Shown piece after piece: positions 1 to 8,360 of a stretch of DNA of 19,894 bases. Made by a program: the position numbers and the translations under genes. Where the stretch lies: assembly GCA_050259035.1 (NCBI GenBank), contig JBLMZW010000133.1:1-19894 (forward strand). The letters are read 5' to 3'. Below the pieces are notes generated by a model. The model saw nothing but the letters and a program-made list of their open reading frames with translations, ran no database searches and had not been told where the DNA came from. The stretch's first letter is position 1, and every line of letters starts with the position of its first letter. The stretch comes from JBLMZW01 sp050259035. GTDB lineage: Bacteria; Bacillota; Syntrophomonadia; Syntrophomonadales; DTU052.

Positions 1-219
1 ACTCCAGGGTTGGTTCACCTTGGGGGGGCGGGAGCTTTCGATGTTCTGATTTTGTCTGGCATACTGGCTGTATTACTGGCGGAAGGCATAGGTGAATTGT
101 TGGAAAGACTACAAGGTGGGCCACAGGTTGAAGGACGTCCGCCGGAATTGGTAGAGAATTTAAGAGAACCCCAGCCTGCAAGGAAACCAATTAAAGAAGG
201 GAGCGAGGACAATGACTAG
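1..219 (+). CDS. C-terminal end of a membrane protein, probably DUF1614 family (5' truncated by window edge)
   Basis: The reading frame is open from the first base, so this is the tail of a gene that starts upstream; the TTG at position 10 is not needed as a start. The visible residues contain a short glycine-rich stretch (GGAGAFDVLILSGILAVLLA) that forms one hydrophobic segment, followed by a charged, proline-rich hydrophilic tail of about 40 residues. The GGAG-FD-ILSGILAVLLA pattern matches my memory of the C-terminus of DUF1614 proteins, a family of unknown function found in clostridia and thermophiles. The stop overlaps the ATG of the next gene (a SpoIIP-like amidase) by several bases, so the two are probably translationally coupled. 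The DUF1614 assignment rests on a short fragment and is tentative. Confidence 0.55.
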   Translation, partial: TPGLVHLGGAGAFDVLILSGILAVLLAEGIGELLERLQGGPQVEGRPPELVENLREPQPARKPIKEGSEDND

Positions 220-1261
220 AAAAATAATTATTGTCCTGGTTCTGACGATAACCTCGTTGGTATTTTGTAACTTAAATGCTCTTGGTTCTTTTGAAGCTGA
301 GAGAAACGATCATGGCTATTACAGTCTGGTAAATGAAAAAGGCCAGGTAATAGATCAAACTGCTCTAACAGTATATGAAGGTGACGAATATATCGCTCCA
401 GATAATCGCAGATACAAGGTCTTTAAAATAGATAAGGACACCTGTAGATGTAAACAGATAGGAGTTGAAAAAACTACCCTGTCGGGCTTATCGTCGGAAA
501 ACAAAGGGTTGATGGTGGGCTTGATAGAGGTTTTTGCCAAAGATAATCCACCGGTAGCAATTTACCACACCCATAGTGACGAATCATATGTTCCGTCAGA
601 TGGTACAGAAAGCGCCAATGGCCGGGGCGGTATATACAAAGTAGGATCTGCGCTGGTTAGCCGGTTATCTGGATTGGGGGTTAAAGTATTATATGATCGG
701 ACCACTCACAATCCACATGATCCCAATGCTTATTACCGGTCTAGAAGGACAGCTTCAAAACTAATGCGTAAAGGCGCTTTGGCGTTAATCGATGTACACC
801 GCGATGCTGTTCCCCCTAACGTTTATTCGACTACAGTAAAAGGTGAAAAGGTAACAAAAGTAAAGCTGGTTGTAGGAAAACAAAACCCGCATATGAGCTC
901 TAATCTTGAATTCGCTAAGAAGATCAAGGCCTACCTGGACAAGAATGAGCCCGGACTTAGTGCCGGTATATTCATTGGCAAGGGTAATTATAATCAGGAT
1001 TTGACTCCCCGCTCTATTCTGGTAGAAGTAGGGGCCCATACCAACAATCGTGTACAGGCAGAAAAAGGGGTGGCACTATTCGCCCAATCCATCCCCAAGG
1101 TGTTGGGGATTAGCTCAGGGGAGAAAACCCCCCTAAGACCTACTGCAGCAACAAAAGGAATGAAAAGTGACTGGACTTCTATCTTATGGATATTGGGGTT
1201 GGTTGCTGCTGCCTATTTTGTGTACTTCTATATAAACAAAGGAAAGATAAAAGGAAAGTAG
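212..1261 (+). CDS. SpoIIP-family peptidoglycan amidase/hydrolase with C-terminal membrane anchor
   Basis: This is a secreted cell-wall hydrolase of the stage II sporulation protein P family. SpoIIP acts with SpoIID and SpoIIM to degrade septal peptidoglycan during engulfment. Residues 1-25 form a signal peptide or N-terminal anchor. The catalytic domain spans about residues 113-300. It carries YHTHSDE (118-124), DVHRD (194-198) and ILVEVGAHTN (269-278), whose His/Glu residues (H119, H121, E124, H196, E272) match the zinc-ligand and catalytic motifs of the family; NYNQDLTPRS (259-268) is also typical. Unusually, a hydrophobic segment at about 322-341 followed by a lysine-rich tail suggests a second, C-terminal membrane anchor. 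At 349 residues it is a little shorter than B. subtilis SpoIIP. The ATG overlaps the end of the upstream DUF1614-like gene. It may be a paralogue rather than the main engulfment SpoIIP, so I give no gene symbol. Confidence 0.85.
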   Translation: MTRKIIIVLVLTITSLVFCNLNALGSFEAERNDHGYYSLVNEKGQVIDQTALTVYEGDEYIAPDNRRYKVFKIDKDTCRCKQIGVEKTTLSGLSSENKGLMVGLIEVFAKDNPPVAIYHTHSDESYVPSDGTESANGRGGIYKVGSALVSRLSGLGVKVLYDRTTHNPHDPNAYYRSRRTASKLMRKGALALIDVHRDAVPPNVYSTTVKGEKVTKVKLVVGKQNPHMSSNLEFAKKIKAYLDKNEPGLSAGIFIGKGNYNQDLTPRSILVEVGAHTNNRVQAEKGVALFAQSIPKVLGISSGEKTPLRPTAATKGMKSDWTSILWILGLVAAAYFVYFYINKGKIKGK

Positions 1262-1328
1262 ATATCGGATCGTGATCGAGTAGAAAGATTCATCCAATAA
1301 TTAGGTATCCCATAGAAAGGTAACATTA

Positions 1329-1781
1329 ATGAAAATAATTTATCATTGCTTCGGCGGGTCGCACTCCTCGGTGGTGTCTGCCTGCATCCACCTTGGATTG
1401 CTACCCGCCTCACGCCTTCCTTCGAATAAGGAGCTAATGGCTTTACCCTTATATGATAAAACTAAAAGTGGTGACTACGGAAATATTAAATATATGGGGA
1501 ACGATAACCACGGCAACCAAATTTATATATTGGCCAAAAAGCACCTGGGAGGCCGATTGAATAACGTTCTTAACGGATTGGCCGAACTGGTGGGAGTTAA
1601 GGATCAGATGATTGCAGTAAATACGATTCCATATATTAATTGGGCCATGATGCTAGGTGGTTTTACTTCTAGAAGATTGGGGCTTCCCTGGTTAGGAAGA
1701 CCGGTGCTTTTTTGGGGAACTCGAAGAGCATTCTTTAACCTGACGTCACTTGTTCAAGCCATTAAAATGAAACTAATATAG
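1329..1781 (+). CDS. DUF3189 family protein, copy 1
   Basis: This 150-residue protein belongs to DUF3189, a family of unknown function that is common in spore-forming clostridia. The family signature is the N-terminal MKIIYHCFGGSHSSV followed by AxxHLGLLP. A beta strand, a glycine/histidine/serine loop and a helix there resemble a nucleotide- or phosphate-binding arrangement, which is inference. Later landmarks are a GNQIYILAKKHLG segment (about 62-74) and a conserved NTIP motif. The start ATG has a GAAAGG ribosome binding site about 8 bases upstream. The stop is 11 bases before the TTG start of a second DUF3189 protein, so they are co-transcribed. The position between a SpoIIP-like gene and the radical SAM-DUF512 gene suggests a sporulation-linked or membrane-linked role, but no function is known. 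Confidence 0.8.
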   Translation: MKIIYHCFGGSHSSVVSACIHLGLLPASRLPSNKELMALPLYDKTKSGDYGNIKYMGNDNHGNQIYILAKKHLGGRLNNVLNGLAELVGVKDQMIAVNTIPYINWAMMLGGFTSRRLGLPWLGRPVLFWGTRRAFFNLTSLVQAIKMKLI

Positions 1782-1792
1782 GGAGACTGGCC

Positions 1793-2299
1793 TTGAAAAT
1801 TATCGTACTTGGAATAACTGCCGTTCACCACTCTTTGGTGGTTGCGTATATCTATCTGGGATGTTATCCGGACGCAAATCATATGGTTCCTGACGGCTAC
1901 TGTGATATGATTCTGGATAAAAGAGGTTATCCGGTTTATATTGGTGATGATCAGTTGGGTAACCAGGTTTATACCCTGGGATTGGGCAGACAAATGGACA
2001 TCGGGTACCGGGCAATCAATTCCTTTCTAGACATTATGGGAGTTTCGGAAGACAAACTATTGATTCAGAAGGTGGTCATCCCTAACGAATTTTGGATTTG
2101 GGTAGCCTCTATAGTACATGTTTTACCACTGGGATATGTATTGAACCGTTGGATATCTGACAGGATCATTAATAAACACCTTAAACTGTTGGAAGACCAG
2201 GCCAATAATTTGCATGAATGTGTTCAGAAAAAACAAGACATGAAATATGATCCGCCGTGGAAAGAAAACGAAGTTTGGGAAGCAATTCAAAGTATTTAA
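1793..2299 (+). CDS. DUF3189 family protein, copy 2 (divergent paralogue)
   Basis: This 168-residue protein starts at TTG (1793), preceded by GGGAGA at about the right distance. It aligns with the gene before it: MKII at the start, an H-H-S-L-V-V-A-Y-I-Y-LG stretch in place of H-S-S-V-V-S-A-C-I-H-LG, and GNQVYTLGLG in place of GNQIYILAKK. The copy has diverged strongly: the YHCFGG loop has become VLGITAV. Its C-terminus (about 130-168) is a charged, probably coiled-coil helix that copy 1 does not have. It probably arose by tandem duplication followed by specialisation. No function is known. It is followed by an 86-base gap before the radical SAM gene. Confidence 0.72.
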   Translation: MKIIVLGITAVHHSLVVAYIYLGCYPDANHMVPDGYCDMILDKRGYPVYIGDDQLGNQVYTLGLGRQMDIGYRAINSFLDIMGVSEDKLLIQKVVIPNEFWIWVASIVHVLPLGYVLNRWISDRIINKHLKLLEDQANNLHECVQKKQDMKYDPPWKENEVWEAIQSI

Positions 2300-2385
2300 A
2301 TAATAAGTAAAAAACCGTGTGCCATTGACCACACCATGGGTTTAATAGATAATGAGTTGTAACTAAACCGAAGAGGTGTGAAGTC

Positions 2386-3711
2386 TTGGCTAATAAGGGG
2401 GCATTGATTACCCGGACTAATAGAAAAAGTATTGCCAGGGAGGTAGGAATAGAACCGGGTGATAGACTCCTCAGTATAAACAATATAATAATAAAAGACA
2501 TTCTGGATTACCGCTTTCTCAGTGCTGACGAATATTTGGAGTTGAAGATAAACAAGCCAAATGGCGAAACATGGGTTATAGAAATTGAGAAAGAGTATTC
2601 TGAGACTTTAGGGTTGGAATTTGATCAAGTAGTCTTTGATGGTATAAGACCATGTAACAACAGGTGCTTATTTTGTTTTGTAGACCAGCTACCTGAAGGA
2701 ATGAGGAAAAACCTGTATTTCAAAGATGACGATTATCGTTTGAGTTTTATTTCGGGAAACTTCATCACAATGACCAACCTCACCCGTAAGGATTGGAAAA
2801 AAATCAAAGAAATGCGTCCAAGTCCTCTCTATATATCAGTACATTCTACTGATCCAGAAATCAGAGCAACCATGCTGGGGAATAGACGGGCGTCTAGAAT
2901 TAAACAGGAACTGACCCTACTGAAGGAGTTCGGGATAGAAGTTCATTGTCAAATTGTCTTATGTCCCGGAATAAACGATAATGATGAGTTGGCCAAAACT
3001 ATAAAGGACCTTAGTTCCTATTGGCCATCAGTTCAATCTATAGGCATAGTCCCGGTTGGACTTACTGGTCATAGAGAAAATCTGGCAGAGCTGCGACCTG
3101 TGGATAATAATCAAGCCCAAACGGTTATAGAATTGTGTGAAGGCTGGCAGAAGAAATACAGGAGGATGTTCGGTGTAGGATTCGTGTATGCCGCAGACGA
3201 GTTTTTTATTAAAACTAACAGTGAGTTACCGCCGGCCAATTATTATGATAGTTATCCCCAACTGGAAAATGGTATCGGCATGGGCAGGTCATTTTTAGAC
3301 GAATTTAAGGAGTGTCTGAATGCACAAAAGCTTATTCCATCGGGGGGACCGAAAATCCATGTTATTTGTGGCCTGTCAGCAAGACCTGTATTGGAAAAAG
3401 TGGCAGAATGGCTGAAAGAAAAAGATATCGACATTGACATCCTGGCGATAACTAACCAGTACTTTGGAGGTGGAGTAACCGTAACTGGACTCCTCACCGG
3501 ACAGGATATTTTACCCGCGTTAAAAGGCATTAAAATTGGAGAACATGCACTTATCCCAGCTGTTGTTCTGGGCAACAATCAGGAAGTTTTCCTTGACGAT
3601 ATGAGCACTAGAAAAATAAAGAGTTTGATTAAAAATGAAATAAAAGTAGTTGATATGAAGGCGGAATCCCTCTTGAAGACAATACTCGGCATAGCTGGGG
3701 GAGGTAAATAA
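2386..3711 (+). CDS. PDZ-radical SAM-DUF512 protein
   Basis: This 441-residue iron-sulfur protein belongs to the DUF512 family (TIGR03279-like putative FeS oxidoreductase). Residues 1-70 form a PDZ-like domain (REVGIEPGDRLLSINN). A radical-SAM-like core follows with cysteines C90, C94 and C97 in the order RPCNNRCLFC, then FVDQLP and a DDDYRLSFISGNFITMTNL segment characteristic of the family. The DUF512 domain occupies roughly residues 280-440. The CX3CX2C spacing is that of a radical SAM [4Fe-4S] cluster site. The substrate is unknown. It starts at TTG with AGAGGTG about 7 bases upstream. The stop lies one base before the der ATG, so it is probably co-transcribed with der. That linkage occurs, as far as I recall, across many clostridia and hints at a housekeeping rather than accessory role. 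Confidence 0.88.
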   Translation: MANKGALITRTNRKSIAREVGIEPGDRLLSINNIIIKDILDYRFLSADEYLELKINKPNGETWVIEIEKEYSETLGLEFDQVVFDGIRPCNNRCLFCFVDQLPEGMRKNLYFKDDDYRLSFISGNFITMTNLTRKDWKKIKEMRPSPLYISVHSTDPEIRATMLGNRRASRIKQELTLLKEFGIEVHCQIVLCPGINDNDELAKTIKDLSSYWPSVQSIGIVPVGLTGHRENLAELRPVDNNQAQTVIELCEGWQKKYRRMFGVGFVYAADEFFIKTNSELPPANYYDSYPQLENGIGMGRSFLDEFKECLNAQKLIPSGGPKIHVICGLSARPVLEKVAEWLKEKDIDIDILAITNQYFGGGVTVTGLLTGQDILPALKGIKIGEHALIPAVVLGNNQEVFLDDMSTRKIKSLIKNEIKVVDMKAESLLKTILGIAGGGK

Positions 3712-3712
3712 C

Positions 3713-5044
3713 ATGAGTAAACCTGTAGTAGCTTTGGTGGGCAGACCCAATGTGGGTAAATCAACTTTATTTAATCGCCTGGCTGGTATGAGAAAAGCAA
3801 TAGTAGAAGATATACCTGGCATAACCAGGGACCGTATCTATGAAAAGTCCGAATGGGATGGGAGGGAGTTCATTGTAATTGACACCGGAGGTCTGCGCAT
3901 TGATGATGATGATGTTTTTGCCGGGCAAGTTAGGAATCAGGTGGAAATTGCAATTGAGGAAGCCGATGTAATCGTTCTTGTAGTGGATTCCAGAGAGGGG
4001 ATCACTCATGAAGATAGAATGGTTGCCGAGATGTTGAGAAAAAGCGATAAATCAGTTGTATTAGCGGCGAACAAGGTTGAAAGTTACCATAATAATTCCG
4101 TGTATTTTGAATTTTATGCTCTGGGGCTTGGGGACCCCATACCTGTATCAGCGGCACATGGTATGAATGTCAATGATCTGCTTGATGAGGTTGTTGCTAG
4201 ATTTCCCCCGCCGGAGTCAATGGAAGACGAGGCGTTATCAACCAGAATTGCAGTAGTTGGGAGGCCTAACGTTGGAAAATCCAGTTTGGTAAATACCATG
4301 CTCGGAGAACAACGGGTAATCGTGAGTGAAGTTCCTGGCACAACCAGAGACGCCATAGACACTCCATTTGAGTATGGCGGCAACCAGTATGTGCTGGTAG
4401 ACACCGCTGGAATAAGAAAAAAGGGTAAAATAAAAGAGAGTGTTGAACGTTATAGTGTGGTTAGGGCTCTAAAGGCAGTTGAAAGAGCCGATGTGGTTTT
4501 AATAATGCTGGATGCCGTTGAAGGCGTAACAGAGCAGGATCAGCGTATTGCCGGTTATGTTCATGAAGAAGGCCGGGCCTGTATAATCGTTGTGAACAAG
4601 TGGGATTTGGTGAAAAAGGACGATGATACCATGCACGAATATGACCGGGCGATTCGTGAAGAATTGAAGTTTCTAGCTTATGCTCCTATTATGTATGTTT
4701 CGGCTTTGACTGGAAAACGCGTTAACAAAATATTTGAGTTAGTAGACTTTGTTGTAGAACAACATCATCGTAAAATAAAAACTTCTGAGTTAAATCAAAT
4801 TATTAATGAAGCATTATTATTAAACCCACCACCAGGCGCCGGCAAGAAAAAACTCAAGATACTATATTCGACGCAAGTCAAGACTGCGCCACCTTTGATT
4901 GTTCTATTTGCCAACGATCCGGAGTTAATGCATTTTTCCTATATGAGATATTTGGAAAATACTTTGCGCCAAACATTCGGGTTTGAAGGTACACCTATCA
5001 GACTTTTGCTAAGAAAAAGAGAAAGTAGGGAGAGGATAATTTGA
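3713..5044 (+). CDS. der: Ribosome biogenesis GTPase Der (EngA)
   Basis: Der is an essential tandem GTPase needed for maturation of the 50S ribosomal subunit. The 443 residues hold two G domains. The first has GRPNVGKS at 10-17, DTGG at 57-60 and NKVE at 120-123. The second has GRPNVGKS at 183-190, DTAG at 230-233 and NKWD at 295-298. A C-terminal KH-like domain starts near residue 350 and binds RNA. The length is normal for the family and every GTP-binding motif is intact. The ATG is one base after the preceding stop, with GGGGAGG in the end of that gene as ribosome binding site. The last four bases overlap the TTG start of plsY. Confidence 0.98.
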   Translation: MSKPVVALVGRPNVGKSTLFNRLAGMRKAIVEDIPGITRDRIYEKSEWDGREFIVIDTGGLRIDDDDVFAGQVRNQVEIAIEEADVIVLVVDSREGITHEDRMVAEMLRKSDKSVVLAANKVESYHNNSVYFEFYALGLGDPIPVSAAHGMNVNDLLDEVVARFPPPESMEDEALSTRIAVVGRPNVGKSSLVNTMLGEQRVIVSEVPGTTRDAIDTPFEYGGNQYVLVDTAGIRKKGKIKESVERYSVVRALKAVERADVVLIMLDAVEGVTEQDQRIAGYVHEEGRACIIVVNKWDLVKKDDDTMHEYDRAIREELKFLAYAPIMYVSALTGKRVNKIFELVDFVVEQHHRKIKTSELNQIINEALLLNPPPGAGKKKLKILYSTQVKTAPPLIVLFANDPELMHFSYMRYLENTLRQTFGFEGTPIRLLLRKRESRERII

Positions 5045-5631
5045 CCAGGTTAATTATTATTGCCGTCATTTGTTACCTCATCGGGGCTATCCCTTTTTCT
5101 TATATCTTTAGCCGTTGGTTTGGTTCCATAGACATTAGAAAACACGGAAGCGGCAACGTTGGAGCGACCAACGTACTTCGGAATCTTGGATGGCCAGTGG
5201 CATTGCTGGCAGTAACCGGGGATATTTTAAAAGGTTTTTTGGCCGCATGGTTAGGAATGCATTATGGAGGGGAAATATTAGCTGCCATATGTTCTTTGGC
5301 TGCGGTTGTGGGTCATGCCTATCCAATATTTCTAAGGTTTAAAGGAGGCAAAGGTGTGGCAACCTCAGCGGGTGCTTTATTATACATAACTCCCCTTGGG
5401 GTATTGATTTTACTTGGGGTGTTCGTTCTAACCATTTTCCTTTCTAGATTTGTGTCACTGGGGTCCGTCCTTGCTGCATTATGCTGTCCATTTATATTCG
5501 TTTTGGTTTATGGTAGACCGTATCTGGTTGGGTTGGGAGTAATTCTGGCCTTAATAATAATCTATAAGCACAAAGACAATATCCAACGGTTGCGCGATGG
5601 AATCGAACCTCGAATTGGAGAAGGAAAATAA
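5041..5631 (+). CDS. plsY: Acyl-phosphate:glycerol-3-phosphate acyltransferase PlsY
   Basis: PlsY is an integral membrane enzyme that transfers the acyl group of acyl-phosphate to glycerol-3-phosphate, giving lysophosphatidic acid, the first step of phospholipid synthesis in Firmicutes. The 196-residue protein has several hydrophobic segments and the conserved motifs: RKHGSGNVGATNVLR (33-47), KGGKGVATSAG (101-111) and a C-terminal YKHKDNIQRLRDG. It starts at TTG inside a TTGA overlap with the der stop, with GGGAGAGGA upstream. It is directly followed by gpsA, which makes its substrate glycerol-3-phosphate, so the pair forms a functional unit. Confidence 0.96.
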   Translation: MTRLIIIAVICYLIGAIPFSYIFSRWFGSIDIRKHGSGNVGATNVLRNLGWPVALLAVTGDILKGFLAAWLGMHYGGEILAAICSLAAVVGHAYPIFLRFKGGKGVATSAGALLYITPLGVLILLGVFVLTIFLSRFVSLGSVLAALCCPFIFVLVYGRPYLVGLGVILALIIIYKHKDNIQRLRDGIEPRIGEGK

Positions 5632-5632
5632 T

Positions 5633-6637
5633 ATGAACAGGCGCAAAGTAACGGTATTGGGAGCTGGAAGCTGGGGAACTGCTTTAGCGGTTCTCTTTAA
5701 TAGAACTGGGCATGACGTTACTCTCTGGGGGCGGATGGAGGATGGAATAAACGTAATAGCTCTTGAAAGGATTAACCAAAAGTATCTTCCAGGAGTAGAA
5801 ATAGCAACAAGTATTAGCGTTACCGACCAATTAGATGAAGCTTTGGATTCATGTCAGGTAGTGGTTCTAGCAGTTCCTTCACAAGCTGTTCGGCAGGTTC
5901 TCAAACGTATTGCTGGAAAAATGTCTGATACTATTGTCGTTAATACAGCAAAAGGCTTTGAAATAAATAGTGATTTACGGTTAAGTCAGGTCTTTAAACA
6001 AGAAATGGGTGTTGACAGAATGGCAAAATATGTAGTTCTTTCAGGACCCAGCCATGCAGAAGAGGTTGGGAGAGGGCTTCCAACAGCGGTAGTTGTCGCC
6101 TCTCAGTCTCGGGAATCGGCTGTTTTGATACAGGATATGCTAATGAGCCGAACCTTCCGCGTTTACACATCCAGTGATATTACCGCGGTTGAGGTGGGCG
6201 GGGCCTTGAAAAATGTGGTGGCCCTTGCTACGGGGATATGTGAAGGCTTGGGTTTTGGAGATAACACCAAGGCGGCTTTACTAACCCGGGGCTTGGCGGA
6301 AATAACCAGAATGGGGTTACGGTTAGGCGGAAACGCCAATACCTTTGCTGGGCTAAGTGGACTAGGTGATCTAGTAGTAACCTGTAACAGCCTGCATTCA
6401 CGCAACAGACGAGCCGGCATACTAATTGGACAGGGAAAATCACGGGAAGAAGCGGAAAGAACAGTGGGCATGGTTGTGGAAGGAATAAGTACCACCCAAG
6501 CAGCGTATAGTCTGGCTAGAAAGCTAGAGGTACAAATGCCAATAACTGAAATGGTTTACGGAATATTATTTGCCGAATATCCGGTAGAAGCCGCGGTATG
6601 GCAGTTAATGGAGCGGGATAAACGGGAAGAGTACTAA
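5633..6637 (+). CDS. gpsA: Glycerol-3-phosphate dehydrogenase [NAD(P)+]
   Basis: GpsA reduces dihydroxyacetone phosphate to sn-glycerol-3-phosphate, the substrate of PlsY encoded just upstream. The N-terminal Rossmann fold shows GAGSWG (10-15). NTAKGFE (104-110), GPSHAEE (138-144) and GGALKNVVALATG (189-201, with the expected catalytic lysine K193) follow. I chose the ATG at 5633 (334 residues) over the in-frame ATG at 5597 because GGAGAAGGA sits 7-10 bases before it, it lies one base after the plsY stop, and the Rossmann motif then falls at the usual position. The longer version would add 12 residues overlapping plsY. The operon ends here with a terminator. Confidence 0.96.
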   Translation: MNRRKVTVLGAGSWGTALAVLFNRTGHDVTLWGRMEDGINVIALERINQKYLPGVEIATSISVTDQLDEALDSCQVVVLAVPSQAVRQVLKRIAGKMSDTIVVNTAKGFEINSDLRLSQVFKQEMGVDRMAKYVVLSGPSHAEEVGRGLPTAVVVASQSRESAVLIQDMLMSRTFRVYTSSDITAVEVGGALKNVVALATGICEGLGFGDNTKAALLTRGLAEITRMGLRLGGNANTFAGLSGLGDLVVTCNSLHSRNRRAGILIGQGKSREEAERTVGMVVEGISTTQAAYSLARKLEVQMPITEMVYGILFAEYPVEAAVWQLMERDKREEY

Positions 6638-6674
6638 CAGAGAAGATATAGGAAAGTAATAAAACAAATAGAAG

Positions 6675-6700
6675 AGTGTGGTAATCATCACACTTTTTTT
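6675..6700 (+). terminator. Intrinsic terminator after gpsA
   Basis: AGTGTGGT (6675-6682) pairs with ATCACACT (6687-6694, with one G-T pair) around a four-base loop and runs into seven Ts. It closes the der-plsY-gpsA unit and separates it from spoIVA. Confidence 0.85.
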
Positions 6701-6709
6701 CATTAATGG

Positions 6710-6737
6710 GCATAATCGCTGTAAACCTTCATATATT
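6710..6737 (+). promoter_or_regulatory. Candidate sigma-E promoter for spoIVA
   Basis: GCATAAT (6710-6716) matches six of seven positions of the sigma-E -35 consensus (KMATATT). CATATATT (6730-6737) matches the -10 consensus (CATACANT) at all but one defined position. The 13-base spacer fits sigma-E promoters. In B. subtilis spoIVA is transcribed by sigma-E in the mother cell, so the location is as expected. The start of transcription would be near 6744, leaving a leader of about 90 bases. The sequence is AT-rich, so chance matches are possible. Confidence 0.5.
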
Positions 6738-6837
6738 TATACTGTTAACAGCCGACCAGACATATACATTAGGGAATTTGTAATGTAGACAAGGGGAAGG
6801 AAAACTCTTTTAAAGTTTAACCGAGGAGGGAAAAAGG

Positions 6838-8316
6838 GTGGAAGGAACCAACATCTTGAGAGATATCGCCGAAAGAACCGGGGGTGATATTTATCTAGGA
6901 GTGGTTGGACCGGTACGTACGGGCAAGTCCACATTTATCAAGCGGTTTATGGAAACCATGGTTCTCCCCAACATTAAAGACGTTTATGAGCGGGAGCGAG
7001 CCAAGGACGAGTTGCCGCAAAGCGGAGCCGGGCGGACTATTACGACAACCGAGCCCAAGTTTGTGCCCAACGAAGCCGTGGAGATCGCCTACAGAAACGG
7101 CTACACTCTTAAGGTGAGGGTGATTGACTGCGTGGGATACGCAGTACCCGGAACCCTCGGCTATGAAGAGGACGATGAGCCGCGAATGGTCAAGACTCCA
7201 TGGTTCGAGTATGACATTCCGTTTGAAGAGGCAGCCGAGACTGGTACCAGAAAGGTTATCGAAGATCATTCGACCATTGGCCTGGTAATCTTAACCGATG
7301 GCTCAATTACTGACATACCCCGAGAAAACTATATTGAAGCTGAGGAAAGGGTTATTAGAGAACTTAAAGAGTTAGACAAACCATTTATTATAGCTTTGAA
7401 TTCAACAATGCCCTTTGAAGAAGAGACAATTGAAATGAGTAAAGAACTTTCAGAAAAATATCAGGTTCCGGTGGTTCCACTAGACGCACAACAAATGAGC
7501 CGTGAAGATATTTTTAAGGTTTTAGAAGAGGTTTTATATGAATTCCCAGTGGAGGAAGTCAACGTACGGCTACCGCGGTGGGTTGACGAACTGGATGAGG
7601 AATTCTGGCTAAGGAGTTTAATTGAAGAATCGATTCGCGGAATACTCAACAATGTTAAGAAGGTCAGAGATATCGATTATGCTCTGGCAATGCTATCCGA
7701 AATCGAACAGGTTAACAGTGTTACAGTAGATGAAATGAACCTCGGAACTGGTGTAGCATCAATTGAATTGGCCGTACCGGATGAAACCTATTACCAGGTG
7801 TTAGCTGAAGTTAGTGGATTTACGGTAGAAGGAGACCATGACATTCTCCGCTTGATGAAAGACCTGAGTATGGCCAAAAGGGAATACGATAAGGTATCTA
7901 AGGCGTTAGAAGAGGTTAAGGAAACCGGTTACGGTGTGGTAACCCCGAAGCTGGAAGAAATGTTATTAGAAGAGCCTGAGTTAATCAAGCAAGGTAACAG
8001 GTTTGGTGTAAGGTTAAGGGCTAAAGCGCCATCCCTGCACATAATTCGAGCGGACATATCCACCGAAATAACACCGATAGTTGGAACAGAAAAACAGACC
8101 CAGGAATTGGTTCGCTACATGCTTGATGAATTCGAGGAAGACCCCAAAAAGATTTGGGATTCCAACATATTCGGTAAGTCATTACATGACCTGGTCAGAG
8201 AAGGGATTCAGAATAAGATTCACCGTATGCCCGAAAATGCACAAGTCAAACTGGCTGAGACCCTGCAGCGAATTGTCAATGAGGGCAGCGGCGGGTTGAT
8301 ATGCATAATAATTTAG
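6838..8316 (+). CDS. spoIVA: Stage IV sporulation protein A, spore coat assembly ATPase
   Basis: SpoIVA is the morphogenetic ATPase that polymerises on the outer forespore membrane and forms the basement layer of the spore coat. The 492 residues equal the B. subtilis length as I recall it. The N-terminal ATPase domain has Walker A GPVRTGKS (24-31, K30), the sensor threonines in TITTTE (T70/T71) and Walker B VIDCVG with D97. The family's conserved GSGGLICIII C-terminus, needed for membrane docking, is present. It starts at GTG with an excellent GAGGAGGG seven bases upstream; no in-frame ATG gives a better family match. It is monocistronic, between a terminator and its own strong terminator, with a sigma-E-like promoter. 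Confidence 0.98.
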   Translation: MEGTNILRDIAERTGGDIYLGVVGPVRTGKSTFIKRFMETMVLPNIKDVYERERAKDELPQSGAGRTITTTEPKFVPNEAVEIAYRNGYTLKVRVIDCVGYAVPGTLGYEEDDEPRMVKTPWFEYDIPFEEAAETGTRKVIEDHSTIGLVILTDGSITDIPRENYIEAEERVIRELKELDKPFIIALNSTMPFEEETIEMSKELSEKYQVPVVPLDAQQMSREDIFKVLEEVLYEFPVEEVNVRLPRWVDELDEEFWLRSLIEESIRGILNNVKKVRDIDYALAMLSEIEQVNSVTVDEMNLGTGVASIELAVPDETYYQVLAEVSGFTVEGDHDILRLMKDLSMAKREYDKVSKALEEVKETGYGVVTPKLEEMLLEEPELIKQGNRFGVRLRAKAPSLHIIRADISTEITPIVGTEKQTQELVRYMLDEFEEDPKKIWDSNIFGKSLHDLVREGIQNKIHRMPENAQVKLAETLQRIVNEGSGGLICIII

Positions 8317-8334
8317 CCAAACAAAGAGGAAACG

Positions 8335-8360
8335 ACCGGCCTTTGGGCCGGTTTTTTTTT
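8335..8360 (+). terminator. Intrinsic terminator after spoIVA
   Basis: ACCGGCC (8335-8341) and GGCCGGT (8346-8352) form a perfect seven-pair GC-rich stem with a four-base loop, followed by nine Ts (8352-8360). Confidence 0.95.

Noticed and set aside
2310..2345. Imperfect hairpin (GTGTG with CACAC) between the second DUF3189 gene and the DUF512 gene as a terminator
   Set aside because: The stem is short, the loop large and only three Ts follow, so termination is not supported.
3252..3578. Minus-strand ORF of 108 residues inside the DUF512 gene
   Set aside because: It is the complement of a well-supported radical SAM-DUF512 gene, and its product has no recognisable domain.
6761..6770. CATATACATT as an alternative sigma-E -10 for spoIVA
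   Set aside because: No -35 match lies 13-15 bases upstream; the pair at 6710-6737 fits better.
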